The notes beneath the pieces were generated by a model, which had not been told where the DNA came from, did no database searches, and saw only the letters and a program-made list of their open reading frames with translations. The translations under genes were made by a program, and so were the position numbers. From CAVXFS01 sp049582805 (GTDB taxonomy: Bacteria > Pseudomonadota > Gammaproteobacteria > Burkholderiales > Gallionellaceae), in contig JBAUUR010000107.1 of assembly GCA_049582805.1 (NCBI GenBank), positions 1-20,459 of the forward strand: 20,459 bases of DNA, in the 5' to 3' direction. Positions 1 through 10,040 of the stretch are shown in pieces (positions within the stretch are counted from its first letter, which is position 1; the number at the start of each line of letters is the position of its first letter).

Positions 1-84
1 TATACAGACCCTCGCTTGCAGGTTGCAGCGAGGATGCTATATGTGACACTGCATGTCAAGAATAATACGTGTGTATATTTATGA
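1..84 (+). pseudogene. Deaminase domain fragment (front part), out of frame with the downstream regulator
   Basis: Frame 1 is open from the window edge to a TGA at 82-84. It contains the string ARMLYVTL (31-51), which resembles the beta-strand just before the zinc-binding E-P-C motif of RibD/dCMP-type deaminases (commonly G-A-T-L-Y-V-T-L-E-P-C). The expected E-P-C is not there; instead HVKNNTC follows, then a stop. The next part of the same domain (SPTKLACAERI) is found immediately downstream in another frame, from about position 84. The simplest reading is that one deaminase-regulator gene has been broken by a small insertion plus a frameshift near 52-83. The similarity rests on about eight residues, so it is suggestive only. 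A sequencing or assembly error could give the same picture. Confidence 0.45.
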
Positions 85-1307
85 AATCGCCTACTAAGCT
101 AGCCTGTGCGGAGCGGATCGTGAACGCCAGAATCTCCGAGGTTTGGGTGGGTATTGAAGATCCCGATCCTATGGTGGACAGGCAGGGCATCCGGTATCTG
201 GAAGATAACGGTATCAAGGTTCACCTGTTTGACCTCGACCTGCAGGAGCGGATTCGTGAGGTTAACAAGGAGTTCATCGCACAAGCCGTGAAGCGCGCAG
301 CCGAGGCCAAAGATGGAAAGCTATCCAAGGGCTTGCCGCTATCGCGGTGGGATGAAGCACTGGCTGGCACGGATTTGACTGACTTGGCGTCAGATGCGTT
401 GGCTCGCTATCGTGAGAGAACGAAAATTCCGGACAAGACAAATTCAGTTGGTTTCCATCAACGTTTGGAGCGGCAGGGCTTGCTGTGTCGCCGAGGCAAA
501 AACCTGGTGCCAACCGGGTTTGGTTTCCTGCTGTTTGGAAAAACACCACGCGAGATTCTGCACCACGCCGGGCTGAATGCGACGATCGAGTATCCCGACG
601 GTTCGCACGAGATTCAGAATTTCGATGAGCCGACCATCCTGATTCCCGATCTGGTGGAGAAATGGCTGCGCCCGAAGCTGCCGAACGTAATTGATCGCAG
701 TCGTATGAAGAGGGAAGAGCGACCGGCTCTGCCATTCGAGCTGGTGCGCGAGGCGGTGATCAACGCGCTGGTGCATCGCGATTACGACCTGACCGGCGCG
801 ACCTGTCATCTGGTGGTGACGGCGGATACGGTTACGGTGCGCAGCCCGGGTGCACCTTTAGCTCCCATTAGCATGGAGCAGATGCAGAAGTTCACCGCGC
901 CCATGTATAACCGTAATCCCAAGCTTCAGTTTGCTTTTGGCGGCACGAAGTTGGTGGAAGGTCGGGGGTTTGGGATGAGGACTCTCGGAGAAGCTGCCAC
1001 TAAGCATGGATTACCAGTGCCGAAGTATGGGTTCGATGGACTTTACCTGAACCTGACCATTTACCGGCATGTGAAGGCAGCGGTGGGTGCTTTGAAAGCC
1101 GACGTATTGAAAGCTTTGAACGAGGATGAAAAGAGAAGTTGGGAATTTCTAGTTACCAGAACCTCCATCACGCGGAAAGAGTATGCGGAGCACATGGGAT
1201 TTGACTCACGAAAAGCGCAGCGACATCTCAAACGGTTGGTAGAGCTTGGATTGCTGCATAAGGTGGGCGCGAGTTCCTCCACTGAATACGAGGTGCGGAA
1301 ACCATGA
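69..1307 (+). CDS. ATP-binding winged-helix regulator (AlbA_2/HATPase_c_4 type) with N-terminal deaminase-domain remnant
   Basis: Probable transcriptional regulator linked to the restriction locus. Residues about 8-75 match the second half of a RibD/dCMP deaminase domain: a cysteine in ACAERI that would be the second zinc ligand, then VGIEDPDP and a GI..L..GI.V..FD tail. The catalytic HxE and the E-P-C part are missing from this frame. Residues about 200-320 form a GHKL-type ATP-binding domain with N-box EAVINALVHRDY (about 225-240), a RSPG motif, RNP and a glycine-rich GRGFGM. Residues about 350-412 look like a winged helix (TRKEYAEHMGF...RHLKRLVELGLL). The frame begins at GTG 69 after TAA 63; ATG 81 is an alternative start. 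Neither has a strong ribosome-binding site, as expected if the true gene began upstream. The stop overlaps an ATG (ATGA). Fusions of this kind near type I restriction genes are recalled from family knowledge; the regulatory target is inferred. Confidence 0.75.
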   Translation: MCIFMKSPTKLACAERIVNARISEVWVGIEDPDPMVDRQGIRYLEDNGIKVHLFDLDLQERIREVNKEFIAQAVKRAAEAKDGKLSKGLPLSRWDEALAGTDLTDLASDALARYRERTKIPDKTNSVGFHQRLERQGLLCRRGKNLVPTGFGFLLFGKTPREILHHAGLNATIEYPDGSHEIQNFDEPTILIPDLVEKWLRPKLPNVIDRSRMKREERPALPFELVREAVINALVHRDYDLTGATCHLVVTADTVTVRSPGAPLAPISMEQMQKFTAPMYNRNPKLQFAFGGTKLVEGRGFGMRTLGEAATKHGLPVPKYGFDGLYLNLTIYRHVKAAVGALKADVLKALNEDEKRSWEFLVTRTSITRKEYAEHMGFDSRKAQRHLKRLVELGLLHKVGASSSTEYEVRKP

Positions 1308-1495
1308 TCGCGACAATCCTCACGACACTCTGTCGCAAGGCACCATCCCCGCTTCCACCATCCCGGTTCTCGCGACAATTCTCGCGACAAAGTGTCGCGA
1401 GCGCCGGAACATTGTGCCGAGGAATCCTGCCATTTATCCTGCCAAAATGGCAGGAAGAAAAAGATCGGAACATTTGGAACATGACTTTCATTTAG
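1304..1495 (+). CDS. Possible small translationally coupled ORF or detached C-terminal tail with tetrapeptide repeats
   Basis: A 63-codon frame starts at the ATGA overlap with the regulator stop and ends 13 bp before hsdR. It is built around tandem four-residue units, each from a 12-bp direct repeat: IATI-LTTL, FSRQ-FSRQ and ILPF-ILPK. All three repeat modules lie in this same frame (first codons at 1307, 1367 and 1424), with spacing in multiples of three. That is hard to explain unless the repeats arose in, or were copied within, a reading frame. Some AlbA_2 and Fic-type proteins, as I recall, carry short tetrapeptide-repeat tails, so this could be a tail of the regulator cut off by a one-base shift. 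No domain is recognised. It may equally be untranslated operator DNA. Confidence 0.3.
   Translation: MIATILTTLCRKAPSPLPPSRFSRQFSRQSVASAGTLCRGILPFILPKWQEEKDRNIWNMTFI
1308..1337 (+). promoter_or_regulatory. Repeat module 1 (direct-direct-inverted), degenerate
   Basis: TCGCGACAA at 1308-1316 and TCACGACAC at 1320-1328 are direct copies 12 bp apart, followed by TGTCGCA at 1331-1337 in inverted orientation. GCGACA (1310-1315) pairs perfectly with TGTCGC (1331-1336). The geometry is the same as in modules 2 and 3. It could be a protein-binding site or alternative RNA hairpins ahead of hsdR. Confidence 0.5.
1367..1401 (+). promoter_or_regulatory. Repeat module 2 (direct-direct-inverted), perfect
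   Basis: TTCTCGCGACAA occurs twice in tandem (1367-1378 and 1379-1390), followed by TGTCGCGAG (1393-1401). CTCGCGACA at 1369-1377 or at 1381-1389 can each pair with the same nine-base inverted copy, so two mutually exclusive 9-bp hairpins are possible. The second has a loop of only three bases. Same core sequence as module 1. Confidence 0.6.
1424..1455 (+). promoter_or_regulatory. Repeat module 3 (direct-direct-inverted), different core sequence
   Basis: ATCCTGCCA at 1424-1432 and 1436-1444 (12 bp apart), then TGGCAGGA at 1448-1455. The first copy can form an 11-bp stem (1425-1435 with 1445-1455) and the second an 8-bp stem with an AAA loop. The offsets (12 then 11) equal those of modules 1 and 2 although the core differs. 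Near it, CGGAACATT occurs at 1405-1413 and again at 1466-1474. Confidence 0.6.
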
Positions 1496-1508
1496 ACGCA
1501 AATCGCCA

Positions 1509-4715
<3,207 letters not shown>

Positions 4716-4804
4716 AGTGGTTGATATGATATGGGGACGGAACCCAATGGCGAACCAAATGGGCTAGCTCAGCATCGATATTTTTTCATCTCCTATTACT
4801 CTGG
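4716..4804. other. Convergent intergenic gap between hsdR and capA
   Basis: 89 bp between two converging genes. I see no T-tailed hairpin. ATGGGGACGGAACCC at 4731-4745 resembles a short motif I associate with ends of REP-type or IS200-like remnants, but this is weak. Confidence 0.4.
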
Positions 4805-5794
4805 TCAGTCTGCCTGCCACACCAGCCGATCATCACGGCGTATCAGCCGGGTGCCAAACTCGGCGCACAGCATTTCCATGTGCGCGCTGATCGCGTCGAA
4901 TTCCTTGCCGCGCGCCAGTTCTACGTGCGCCACGCTCAATGACACCGGCAGCAGTTCGATGCGGAATAGTTTGCCCTGCTCGAACATCAGCTTGAACAGG
5001 CAGGAACGGTCGTTGCGCAGCAGCGGATCGACGGCATAGTCGTCGATGAAATTGCCCGTGTCGTAGAGTATCGGCTTGCCTTGATAAATTTCGATGCCCT
5101 GGCAGATGTGCGCGCTGTGGCCGTGGTAGATGTCGGCGCCGAGTTCGATCACGCGTCTGGCGAAGCTGCGGAATTCCGGCGATGGCCGCTCGACCCAGTT
5201 GGCGCCCCAGTGGTTGGAGAACACCACCAGGGCGGCGCCCTGTGCACGCGCCTGCGCGATGCCGTCGGTGATGCGCGCCAGCGTTGCCTCTTGCAGCGAG
5301 ACTTCCAGATAGTTGGTGCCGGGATGGTCAGCAGTTGCGGCGAAGTCCGGCTGGTTGTCGGTGAACGAGAGCAGCGCCAGGTGGCAGGGCGATGCACCGG
5401 GCACTTCGAGCAGCACTGGAGCGGCGGCTTCTTCAGAGTTGGCGCCAGCGCCGGCACGGCGGATGCCGGCTTTGTCGAGCACACTTAAAGTGTCGCGCAG
5501 GCCGCGTTCTTCGTAGTCGAGGATGTGGTTGTTGGCGAGCGCGCAGGCATCGATGCGGGCCGCCTGCAACACGCGCACGGCCTCGGGGTCGGCGCGGAAG
5601 TGGAACATTTTCCGGGCGCGTGTCCATGGCCGGAGATGGGAGGTCAGGGCACATTCCAGATTGACGATGCGCAGGTCGGCCTGCGCCAGATGCGGCAGTA
5701 CATCGCCCCACACTTGTTCCGGCTGCATGTGCTTGAGCCGGTCGTTGACCAGGCGGCCTAGCATCACATCTCCGGTAAAGGCCAGCGTCAGCAT
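4805..5794 (-). CDS. CapA-family metallophosphatase-like protein
   Basis: Member of the CapA/PgsA family (calcineurin-like fold), named after the poly-gamma-glutamate capsule protein. Visible motifs in order: GDVMLGR (D9), VNLE (N45, E47), ANNHILDY (N88-D93), SNHWG (H195), HGHSAH (224-229) and YDTGNFIDDY (from 244). These are the usual metal-binding blocks, and all are intact. At 329 residues it is about the family size. No signal peptide or membrane segment is seen at the N-terminus, so this copy is probably cytoplasmic. A GGAG lies a few bases upstream of ATG 5794, supporting the start. No other capsule or polyglutamate genes are nearby, so a capsule role is not supported; the substrate is unknown. 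It follows polX on the same strand, separated by a large inverted repeat. Confidence 0.85.
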   Translation of the reverse strand: MLTLAFTGDVMLGRLVNDRLKHMQPEQVWGDVLPHLAQADLRIVNLECALTSHLRPWTRARKMFHFRADPEAVRVLQAARIDACALANNHILDYEERGLRDTLSVLDKAGIRRAGAGANSEEAAAPVLLEVPGASPCHLALLSFTDNQPDFAATADHPGTNYLEVSLQEATLARITDGIAQARAQGAALVVFSNHWGANWVERPSPEFRSFARRVIELGADIYHGHSAHICQGIEIYQGKPILYDTGNFIDDYAVDPLLRNDRSCLFKLMFEQGKLFRIELLPVSLSVAHVELARGKEFDAISAHMEMLCAEFGTRLIRRDDRLVWQAD

Positions 5795-5827
5795 GGTTGC
5801 TCCAGTTCATAATAAAACCAGAAATAG

Positions 5828-5881
5828 CGTAGGGTGCGTTTTACGCACCGGATGGTAATGGTGCGTAAAACGCACCCTACG
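5828..5881. repeat. Perfect 22-bp inverted repeat between polX and capA
   Basis: Arms at 5828-5849 and 5860-5881 are exact reverse complements around a 10-base loop (5850-5859). Each arm is itself palindromic: GGTGCGT, TT, ACGCACC. The motif GTAGGGTGCGTTTTACGCAC is of the kind dispersed as short intergenic repeats in many proteobacteria. There is no T-run on either strand, so it is not a standard rho-independent terminator, though the hairpin could affect mRNA between polX and capA. Confidence 0.85.
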
Positions 5882-5911
5882 AAATTACTATGGTGTAACG
5901 CAAATTCAGAA

Positions 5912-7636
5912 TCACATCGTGCGCTTGAGCAGCTTGCGTAGCGCTCCAAGGGGGCGGGTGTTGAGCACATCGGATTTTTCCAGCCAGCCGCGCCGCGCCT
6001 GCCCGACACCATACTTGAGGTTGGCGAAATCGAACGTGCTGTGCGCATCCGAGTTGATGCTGACCAGCACGCCTTCCTGCTTCGCAATCTGGCAGTGGCT
6101 GTCGAGCAGGTCGAGCCGTTCCGGATGGGCATTCAGTTCGAGGAAGCAGCCGCGGCTCCTGGCATGGCGGATGATGCGCAGCATGTCCACATCGTAGGGT
6201 TCGCGCTGTTCGATCAGGCGCCCCGTGGGATGGGCGAGCAGCGTGAAGTGCGGATGATCCATCGCGCGCAAAATGCGTTCGGTCTGCTTGGCGCGCGACA
6301 GGTCGAAGCGGCTGTGCACCGCACCGACCACCAGATCCAGCCGCGCCAGCACTGTATCCGGCAAATCAAGGCTGCCATCCTCGAGGATGTCCACTTCGAT
6401 GCCCTTGAGCAGCGTGATGCCGTCCAGTTGTGCATTGAGGCGGTCGATCTCGTCGCACTGGCGCGCCAGTTGCAGCGGATCCAGGCCGTGCGCCACAGTG
6501 AGGCGGCGCGAATGCTCGGTGATGGCCAGGTATTCCAGCCCCAGCGCCTTGGCCGCCAGCGCCATGTCGCGCAGGCTGTCGTGGCCGTCGGTGGCCCTGG
6601 TGTGCGCATGCAGGTCACCTTTGAGGTCGGTCAGCTCCACCAGTTGCGGCAGACGTCCGGCGCGGGCCGCCTCGATCTCGCCGCGGTCCTCGCGCAGCTC
6701 AGGCGCAATGTAGGGCAGGCCGACGGCGCGGTACACCGATTCCTCGCTGTCCCCGGCGATGCGCTGCGCACCGCGGAACACGCCGTACTCATTGACCTTC
6801 AGGCCGAGCTGCTGGGCGATGCGGCGGATCGCGATGTTGTGCGCCTTGGAGCCGGTGAAGTAGTGCAATGCCGCGCCATAGCATTCTTGCGCGACGACGC
6901 GCAGGTCGACCTGCATGCCGCATTTGAGCAGGATGCTGGCGCGCGTTGCACCGGCGGAGAACACTTCGGCCACTTCGTCATAGGCGGTGAAACGCTGCAT
7001 CACCGGGCTGTCCGGCGTGGCGGTGACCAGAATGTCCAGATCGCCGACGGTCTCGCGCATGCGCCGGAAGCTGCCGGCCACGACGACCTGCTGCACGCCG
7101 GGAATTGCCTGCAGAAAGGCGCGCAGCGTTTCGGCATACTGCGCCGCCGTGGCCAGCTTGAAGCGGCGGCTCTGGCTGGCACGGGCCTGCACGGCCTGCA
7201 AAATATTCTGCTCGGTTTTTGCGCCGAAGCCGGGCAGGGCGCGGATGCGGCCATCCTGCGCGGCGCGCAGCAGTTGTTCGACGGTCTGCACGTCGAGATC
7301 GTGGTACAGCGCCTTCACCCGCTTCGGCCCGAGGCCGGGTATCTTCAGCAGCTCGGTGATTGCCGGCGGCAGTTCGCGGCGCAGGCGTTCCAGCATGCTG
7401 CAATGTCCGCTGGTGACGATCTCGTTGATCTTGCCGGCAAGATCGCTGCCGATGCCGGGCAAACGGGTCAGGTCATCGCCGCGCTCCGCCAGCAGGCGCG
7501 CCTCCTGCGGCAGGTCGCCGAGGATGCGCGCAGCGTTGCGGTAGGCGCGGATGCGGAATGGATTCGCCCCCTGAATCTCCAGCAGGTCGGCGATCTCGGT
7601 AAAGATCGCAGTGATGTCGGCGTTATGCACGGGCAT
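5912..7636 (-). CDS. polX: DNA polymerase X family protein with C-terminal PHP domain
   Basis: Family X DNA polymerase/3'-5' exonuclease of bacterial PolX type, linked to base-excision and gap repair. The N-terminal 8-kDa-like region starts VHNADITAIF; helix-hairpin-helix elements follow (LTRLPGIGSDLAGKI about 57-71, LLKIPGLGPKRV about 96-107, ALPGFGAKT). The nucleotidyltransferase motif is GSFRR...GDLDIL with the catalytic pair D199 and D201, and a third acidic residue in MQVDLRV. The PHP domain begins at GDLHAHTRATDG (D341, H343, H345) and includes EHS, GIEVDIL, HPTGR, NAHPERLDL and INSDAHS, all intact, which suggests active nuclease. Length 574 matches the family. The start at 7636 matches the usual family N-terminus; AGAGG lies about 13 bases upstream, a little far. 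Confidence 0.95.
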   Translation of the reverse strand: MPVHNADITAIFTEIADLLEIQGANPFRIRAYRNAARILGDLPQEARLLAERGDDLTRLPGIGSDLAGKINEIVTSGHCSMLERLRRELPPAITELLKIPGLGPKRVKALYHDLDVQTVEQLLRAAQDGRIRALPGFGAKTEQNILQAVQARASQSRRFKLATAAQYAETLRAFLQAIPGVQQVVVAGSFRRMRETVGDLDILVTATPDSPVMQRFTAYDEVAEVFSAGATRASILLKCGMQVDLRVVAQECYGAALHYFTGSKAHNIAIRRIAQQLGLKVNEYGVFRGAQRIAGDSEESVYRAVGLPYIAPELREDRGEIEAARAGRLPQLVELTDLKGDLHAHTRATDGHDSLRDMALAAKALGLEYLAITEHSRRLTVAHGLDPLQLARQCDEIDRLNAQLDGITLLKGIEVDILEDGSLDLPDTVLARLDLVVGAVHSRFDLSRAKQTERILRAMDHPHFTLLAHPTGRLIEQREPYDVDMLRIIRHARSRGCFLELNAHPERLDLLDSHCQIAKQEGVLVSINSDAHSTFDFANLKYGVGQARRGWLEKSDVLNTRPLGALRKLLKRTM

Positions 7637-7782
7637 CTGAGTATTGTATTCCTCTGATTGGCCGATAGGCAGGTTGCGTCAGTCCTTCGCCACACTGATA
7701 CAGGTGCTCTGGAATGGACGCTTCGCGATTCCTCGCGGTAGCGGTGTGCGGAAATTTCAGCGACGCAACGACGGGCGGCAGT

Positions 7783-8280
7783 TCACAGCACCACCGGAGA
7801 ATCCGGCAATTCGTTCGACGCTTCGGGTCTGGAAGGGAAGTGCAGGCGCATGTGGGCGCCGACCGCGTGTATGCCGCTGATGACGCCGGCTTCAAACTGA
7901 CCCTGACGGAACATCGATTCCATGTCGCGGCAGATCGATTCCCACGCCGCGTTGCCCAGTTTGGAATGGATGCCGCGGTCGGCGATGATCTCCACGTCAC
8001 GGTCGGCAAGCAGCAGATAGATCAGGACACCATTGTTGTGTTCGGTATCCCAGATGCGCAGTTGCGAAAATACCTCAATGGCGCGGTCACGCGCACTGAC
8101 ATTGCGGCGCAATGCCTGAAAATCGAGGGAAGCTTCAACCGCGAAACGGATCTGGCCTGAATGTGTGGCTTCGGTCTCGCGGATTGCCTGCTCGATGGCA
8201 TGCATGGAACGCGGCGGGAACGCGGCTCTTACCGCGAGGTGTCCGCTCAACAGATGCCTGGTCATGCGGTTTGCATTCAT
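7783..8280 (-). CDS. TPM-domain protein, short cytoplasmic-type (second TPM gene of lemA operon)
   Basis: TPM (TLP18.3/Psb32/MOLO-1) domain over most of the 165 residues, with the well-conserved block EVFSQLRIWDTEHNNGVLIY, LADRDVEIIADRGI and a NELPD.PVVL end. No signal peptide or membrane segment, unlike the neighbouring TPM gene. The biochemical role of the domain is unsettled (acid phosphatase activity is known for plant members). It is the last gene of a lemA-TPM-TPM set, 62 bp after the larger TPM gene. polX follows on the same strand after 146 bp in which I see nothing notable. Confidence 0.85.
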   Translation of the reverse strand: MNANRMTRHLLSGHLAVRAAFPPRSMHAIEQAIRETEATHSGQIRFAVEASLDFQALRRNVSARDRAIEVFSQLRIWDTEHNNGVLIYLLLADRDVEIIADRGIHSKLGNAAWESICRDMESMFRQGQFEAGVISGIHAVGAHMRLHFPSRPEASNELPDSPVVL

Positions 8281-8342
8281 CGTTTGATCCCTGTCTTCAA
8301 TTCATCAGCGGTTGCATGACACAGCAGTATCCGAATTCATGA

Positions 8343-9200
8343 TCACCAGCTCCCCGAGGCGCCGCCGCCGCCGAAGCCGCCGCCTCCACCGCTGAAGCCG
8401 CCGCCACCGAACCCGCCTCCGCCAGACCAGCCGCCATAGCCACCGGTGCCGATGCCGCCGTATCCGCGTCCGCCGCCGGCCAGGGTGAAGAAGAATGAAA
8501 TGACGCCGACAATCGCGGCAATCACCACGGGGGCAACGATCAGCCAGGCCAGCAACCCGGTGACAACGCCGATGATGGCCGCCGCAGGCAGGCGCCCGAG
8601 CAGCGTGCGCAGTATGCCGCCCACTACCAGCACCAGAATGAAGCCGATGAACAGCAGCGACTCGTAGTTGCCGCTGCTGCCCGTTGCGGCAGCGCGCTCA
8701 CGCGGTGCGGGCAACGGTTCACCTTCGACCACGCCTATCATGCGTGTCACACCGGACAGGATGCCGTTGTAGTAATCGCCCTGCTTGAAATGTGGAACAA
8801 TGATTTCGGCAATGATGCGATTGGCGGTGGCGTCGTTGAGGACGCCTTCCAGGCCATAGCCCACTTCGATGCGCAGGGTGTGGTCATCCTTGGCGACCAG
8901 CAGCAAGGCCCCATCGTCCACGCCCTTGCGTCCGAGCTTCCAGGCTTCCGCGACGCGTATGCCATATTGTTCTATGGTTTCCGGCTGGGTCGTCGGCACG
9001 ATCAGCACCGCGATCTGACTGCCCTTTTTGGCCTCGAATTGAGCCAGCAGGGCGTCGATCGTCTGCTGCTGTTCGGGGCTAAGCGTGGCGGTCAGGTCGG
9101 TGACGCGCGCGGCCAGCGGTGGCACCGCCACATCGGCATGCGCCAACGGTGAGAAGAAGAGAAGCGCAAGCAGCAGTGCCTGCGCCAAGCTGCGTATCAT
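8343..9200 (-). CDS. Exported TPM-domain membrane protein, YgcG family, glycine-rich tail
   Basis: Signal peptide (MIRSLAQALLLALLFFSPLAHA, cleavage likely after A22), then a TPM domain at about 27-150 with VTDLTATLSPEQQQTIDALL, GSQIAVLIVPTT, DGALLLVAKDDHTLRIEVGYGLEG and RIIAEIIVPHFKQGDYYNGI. Two or three hydrophobic segments follow at about 183-240, and the C-terminus is a G-G-G/F/Y-rich low-complexity tail ending GGGGASGSW, typical of this family. The TPM domain probably faces the periplasm. The start is one base after the lemA stop, so translational coupling is likely. Function is unknown; the gene pairs with lemA in many bacteria. Confidence 0.9.
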   Translation of the reverse strand: MIRSLAQALLLALLFFSPLAHADVAVPPLAARVTDLTATLSPEQQQTIDALLAQFEAKKGSQIAVLIVPTTQPETIEQYGIRVAEAWKLGRKGVDDGALLLVAKDDHTLRIEVGYGLEGVLNDATANRIIAEIIVPHFKQGDYYNGILSGVTRMIGVVEGEPLPAPRERAAATGSSGNYESLLFIGFILVLVVGGILRTLLGRLPAAAIIGVVTGLLAWLIVAPVVIAAIVGVISFFFTLAGGGRGYGGIGTGGYGGWSGGGGFGGGGFSGGGGGFGGGGASGSW

Positions 9201-9201
9201 G

Positions 9202-9816
9202 TTATTTGCCTGCGGCAGCGCCGGCAGGGGCAGCGAAATCCACGGTCGGCGGTTTGGAAATCTCCTTCTCGTTCTCCACGTTGAAGGAAGGCTTCACCTT
9301 GAAGCCGAACAGCATGGCCGTCAGGTTGCTCGGAAAGGAGCGAACCTCGATGTTGTATTCCTGCACCGCCTTGATGTAGCGGTTGCGCGCCACGGTGATG
9401 CGGTTCTCCGTGCCCTCGAGCTGCGCCTGCAAGTCGCGGAAATTCTGATCGGATTTCAGTTGCGGATAATTCTCCGTCACCACCAGCAGACGCGACAGCG
9501 CGGAAGTCAGCTCGCCCTGTGCGGCCTGGAATTTGGCGAAAGCCTGTGGATCGTTGATCAGTTCCGGCGTGGCCTGGATGCTGCCGACCTTGGCGCGCGC
9601 ATTGGTGACGCCGAGCAGCACAGTCTGCTCCTGCGCGGCAAAGCCCTTGACGGTATTGACCAGGTTAGGCACCAGGTCGGCGCGGCGCTGGTACTGGTTC
9701 AATACCTCCGCCCAGCTCGCCTTGATCTGTTCGTCGGTCGATTGCAGGGTGTTGTAGCCGCAGCCGCTCAGCAGCAGCGTCGGGATCAATGCCAGAATCA
9801 GCAGCCATTTGCGCAT
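9202..9816 (-). CDS. lemA: LemA family lipoprotein
   Basis: 204 residues from ATG 9816. I chose this start rather than the longer frame to 9879 because AAAGGA lies 7 bases upstream and the protein then begins with a clean lipoprotein signal, MRKWLLILALIPTLLLSGC, lipobox LSGC with C19. The body shows the LemA signature: ASWAEVLNQYQRRADLVPNL, long helices, AQLEGTENRITVARNRYI and a near-terminal FPSNL...FGFKVKPSFNVE. Envelope-anchored helical bundle of unsettled function. First gene of the lemA-TPM-TPM operon. Confidence 0.92.
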   Translation of the reverse strand: MRKWLLILALIPTLLLSGCGYNTLQSTDEQIKASWAEVLNQYQRRADLVPNLVNTVKGFAAQEQTVLLGVTNARAKVGSIQATPELINDPQAFAKFQAAQGELTSALSRLLVVTENYPQLKSDQNFRDLQAQLEGTENRITVARNRYIKAVQEYNIEVRSFPSNLTAMLFGFKVKPSFNVENEKEISKPPTVDFAAPAGAAAGK

Positions 9817-9850
9817 GATGTCATCCTTTAAAATGAAGAAGCCCGAACAG

Positions 9851-9879
9851 AATATTGTGCCGTCAAGCGAAGATGTCAA
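9851..9879 (-). promoter_or_regulatory. Candidate sigma70 promoter for the lemA operon
   Basis: On the minus strand, TTGACA (9874-9879) and AATATT (9851-9856) are separated by 17 bp. The -35 box is perfect and the -10 box matches at four of six positions. CGCTTGAC occurs twice as a direct repeat here (9862-9869 and 9875-9882), overlapping the -35 box. The lemA start is 35 bp beyond the -10 box. Confidence 0.45.
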
Positions 9880-9980
9880 GCGTCAAATTTGCGCTTGTCC
9901 GGCTTCGCGAACAGTTTATAGCAAATAGCCTTCTGTGTTGCTGAAGGATTTTTAATCCCACCCCGAATAATCCAGTAGCT

Positions 9981-10036
9981 CGCAGGATGCGGTGATGCAG
10001 GAACCGCATCGGTCGCGATTGATGCCCCATCCTACG
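9981..10036. repeat. Imperfect palindromic element between glnE and lemA
   Basis: Outer arms AGGATG (9984-9989) and CATCCT (10028-10033) enclose an inner pair GATGCGGT (9987-9994) and ACCGCATC. It looks like a short dispersed repeat of the GTAGGATGxGG class, just past the glnE stop. No T-run, so not an obvious terminator. Confidence 0.5.
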
Positions 10037-10040
10037 GAGT

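Noticed and set aside
1308..1455. CRISPR-like array
   Set aside because: Repeats are only 8-12 bp, directly tandem and inverted, with no uniform spacers.
5828..5881. Rho-independent terminator
   Set aside because: The hairpin is perfect but neither strand has a T-run after the stem; it fits a dispersed palindromic repeat better.
6041..7657. 538-codon open frame on the plus strand opposite polX
   Set aside because: Lies fully antisense to an intact, motif-rich polX; an artefact of high-GC codon use with no recognisable domain.
9202..9879. Longer lemA start at 9879
   Set aside because: Adds 21 residues before a clean lipoprotein signal peptide; the ribosome-binding site AAAGGA fits ATG 9816.
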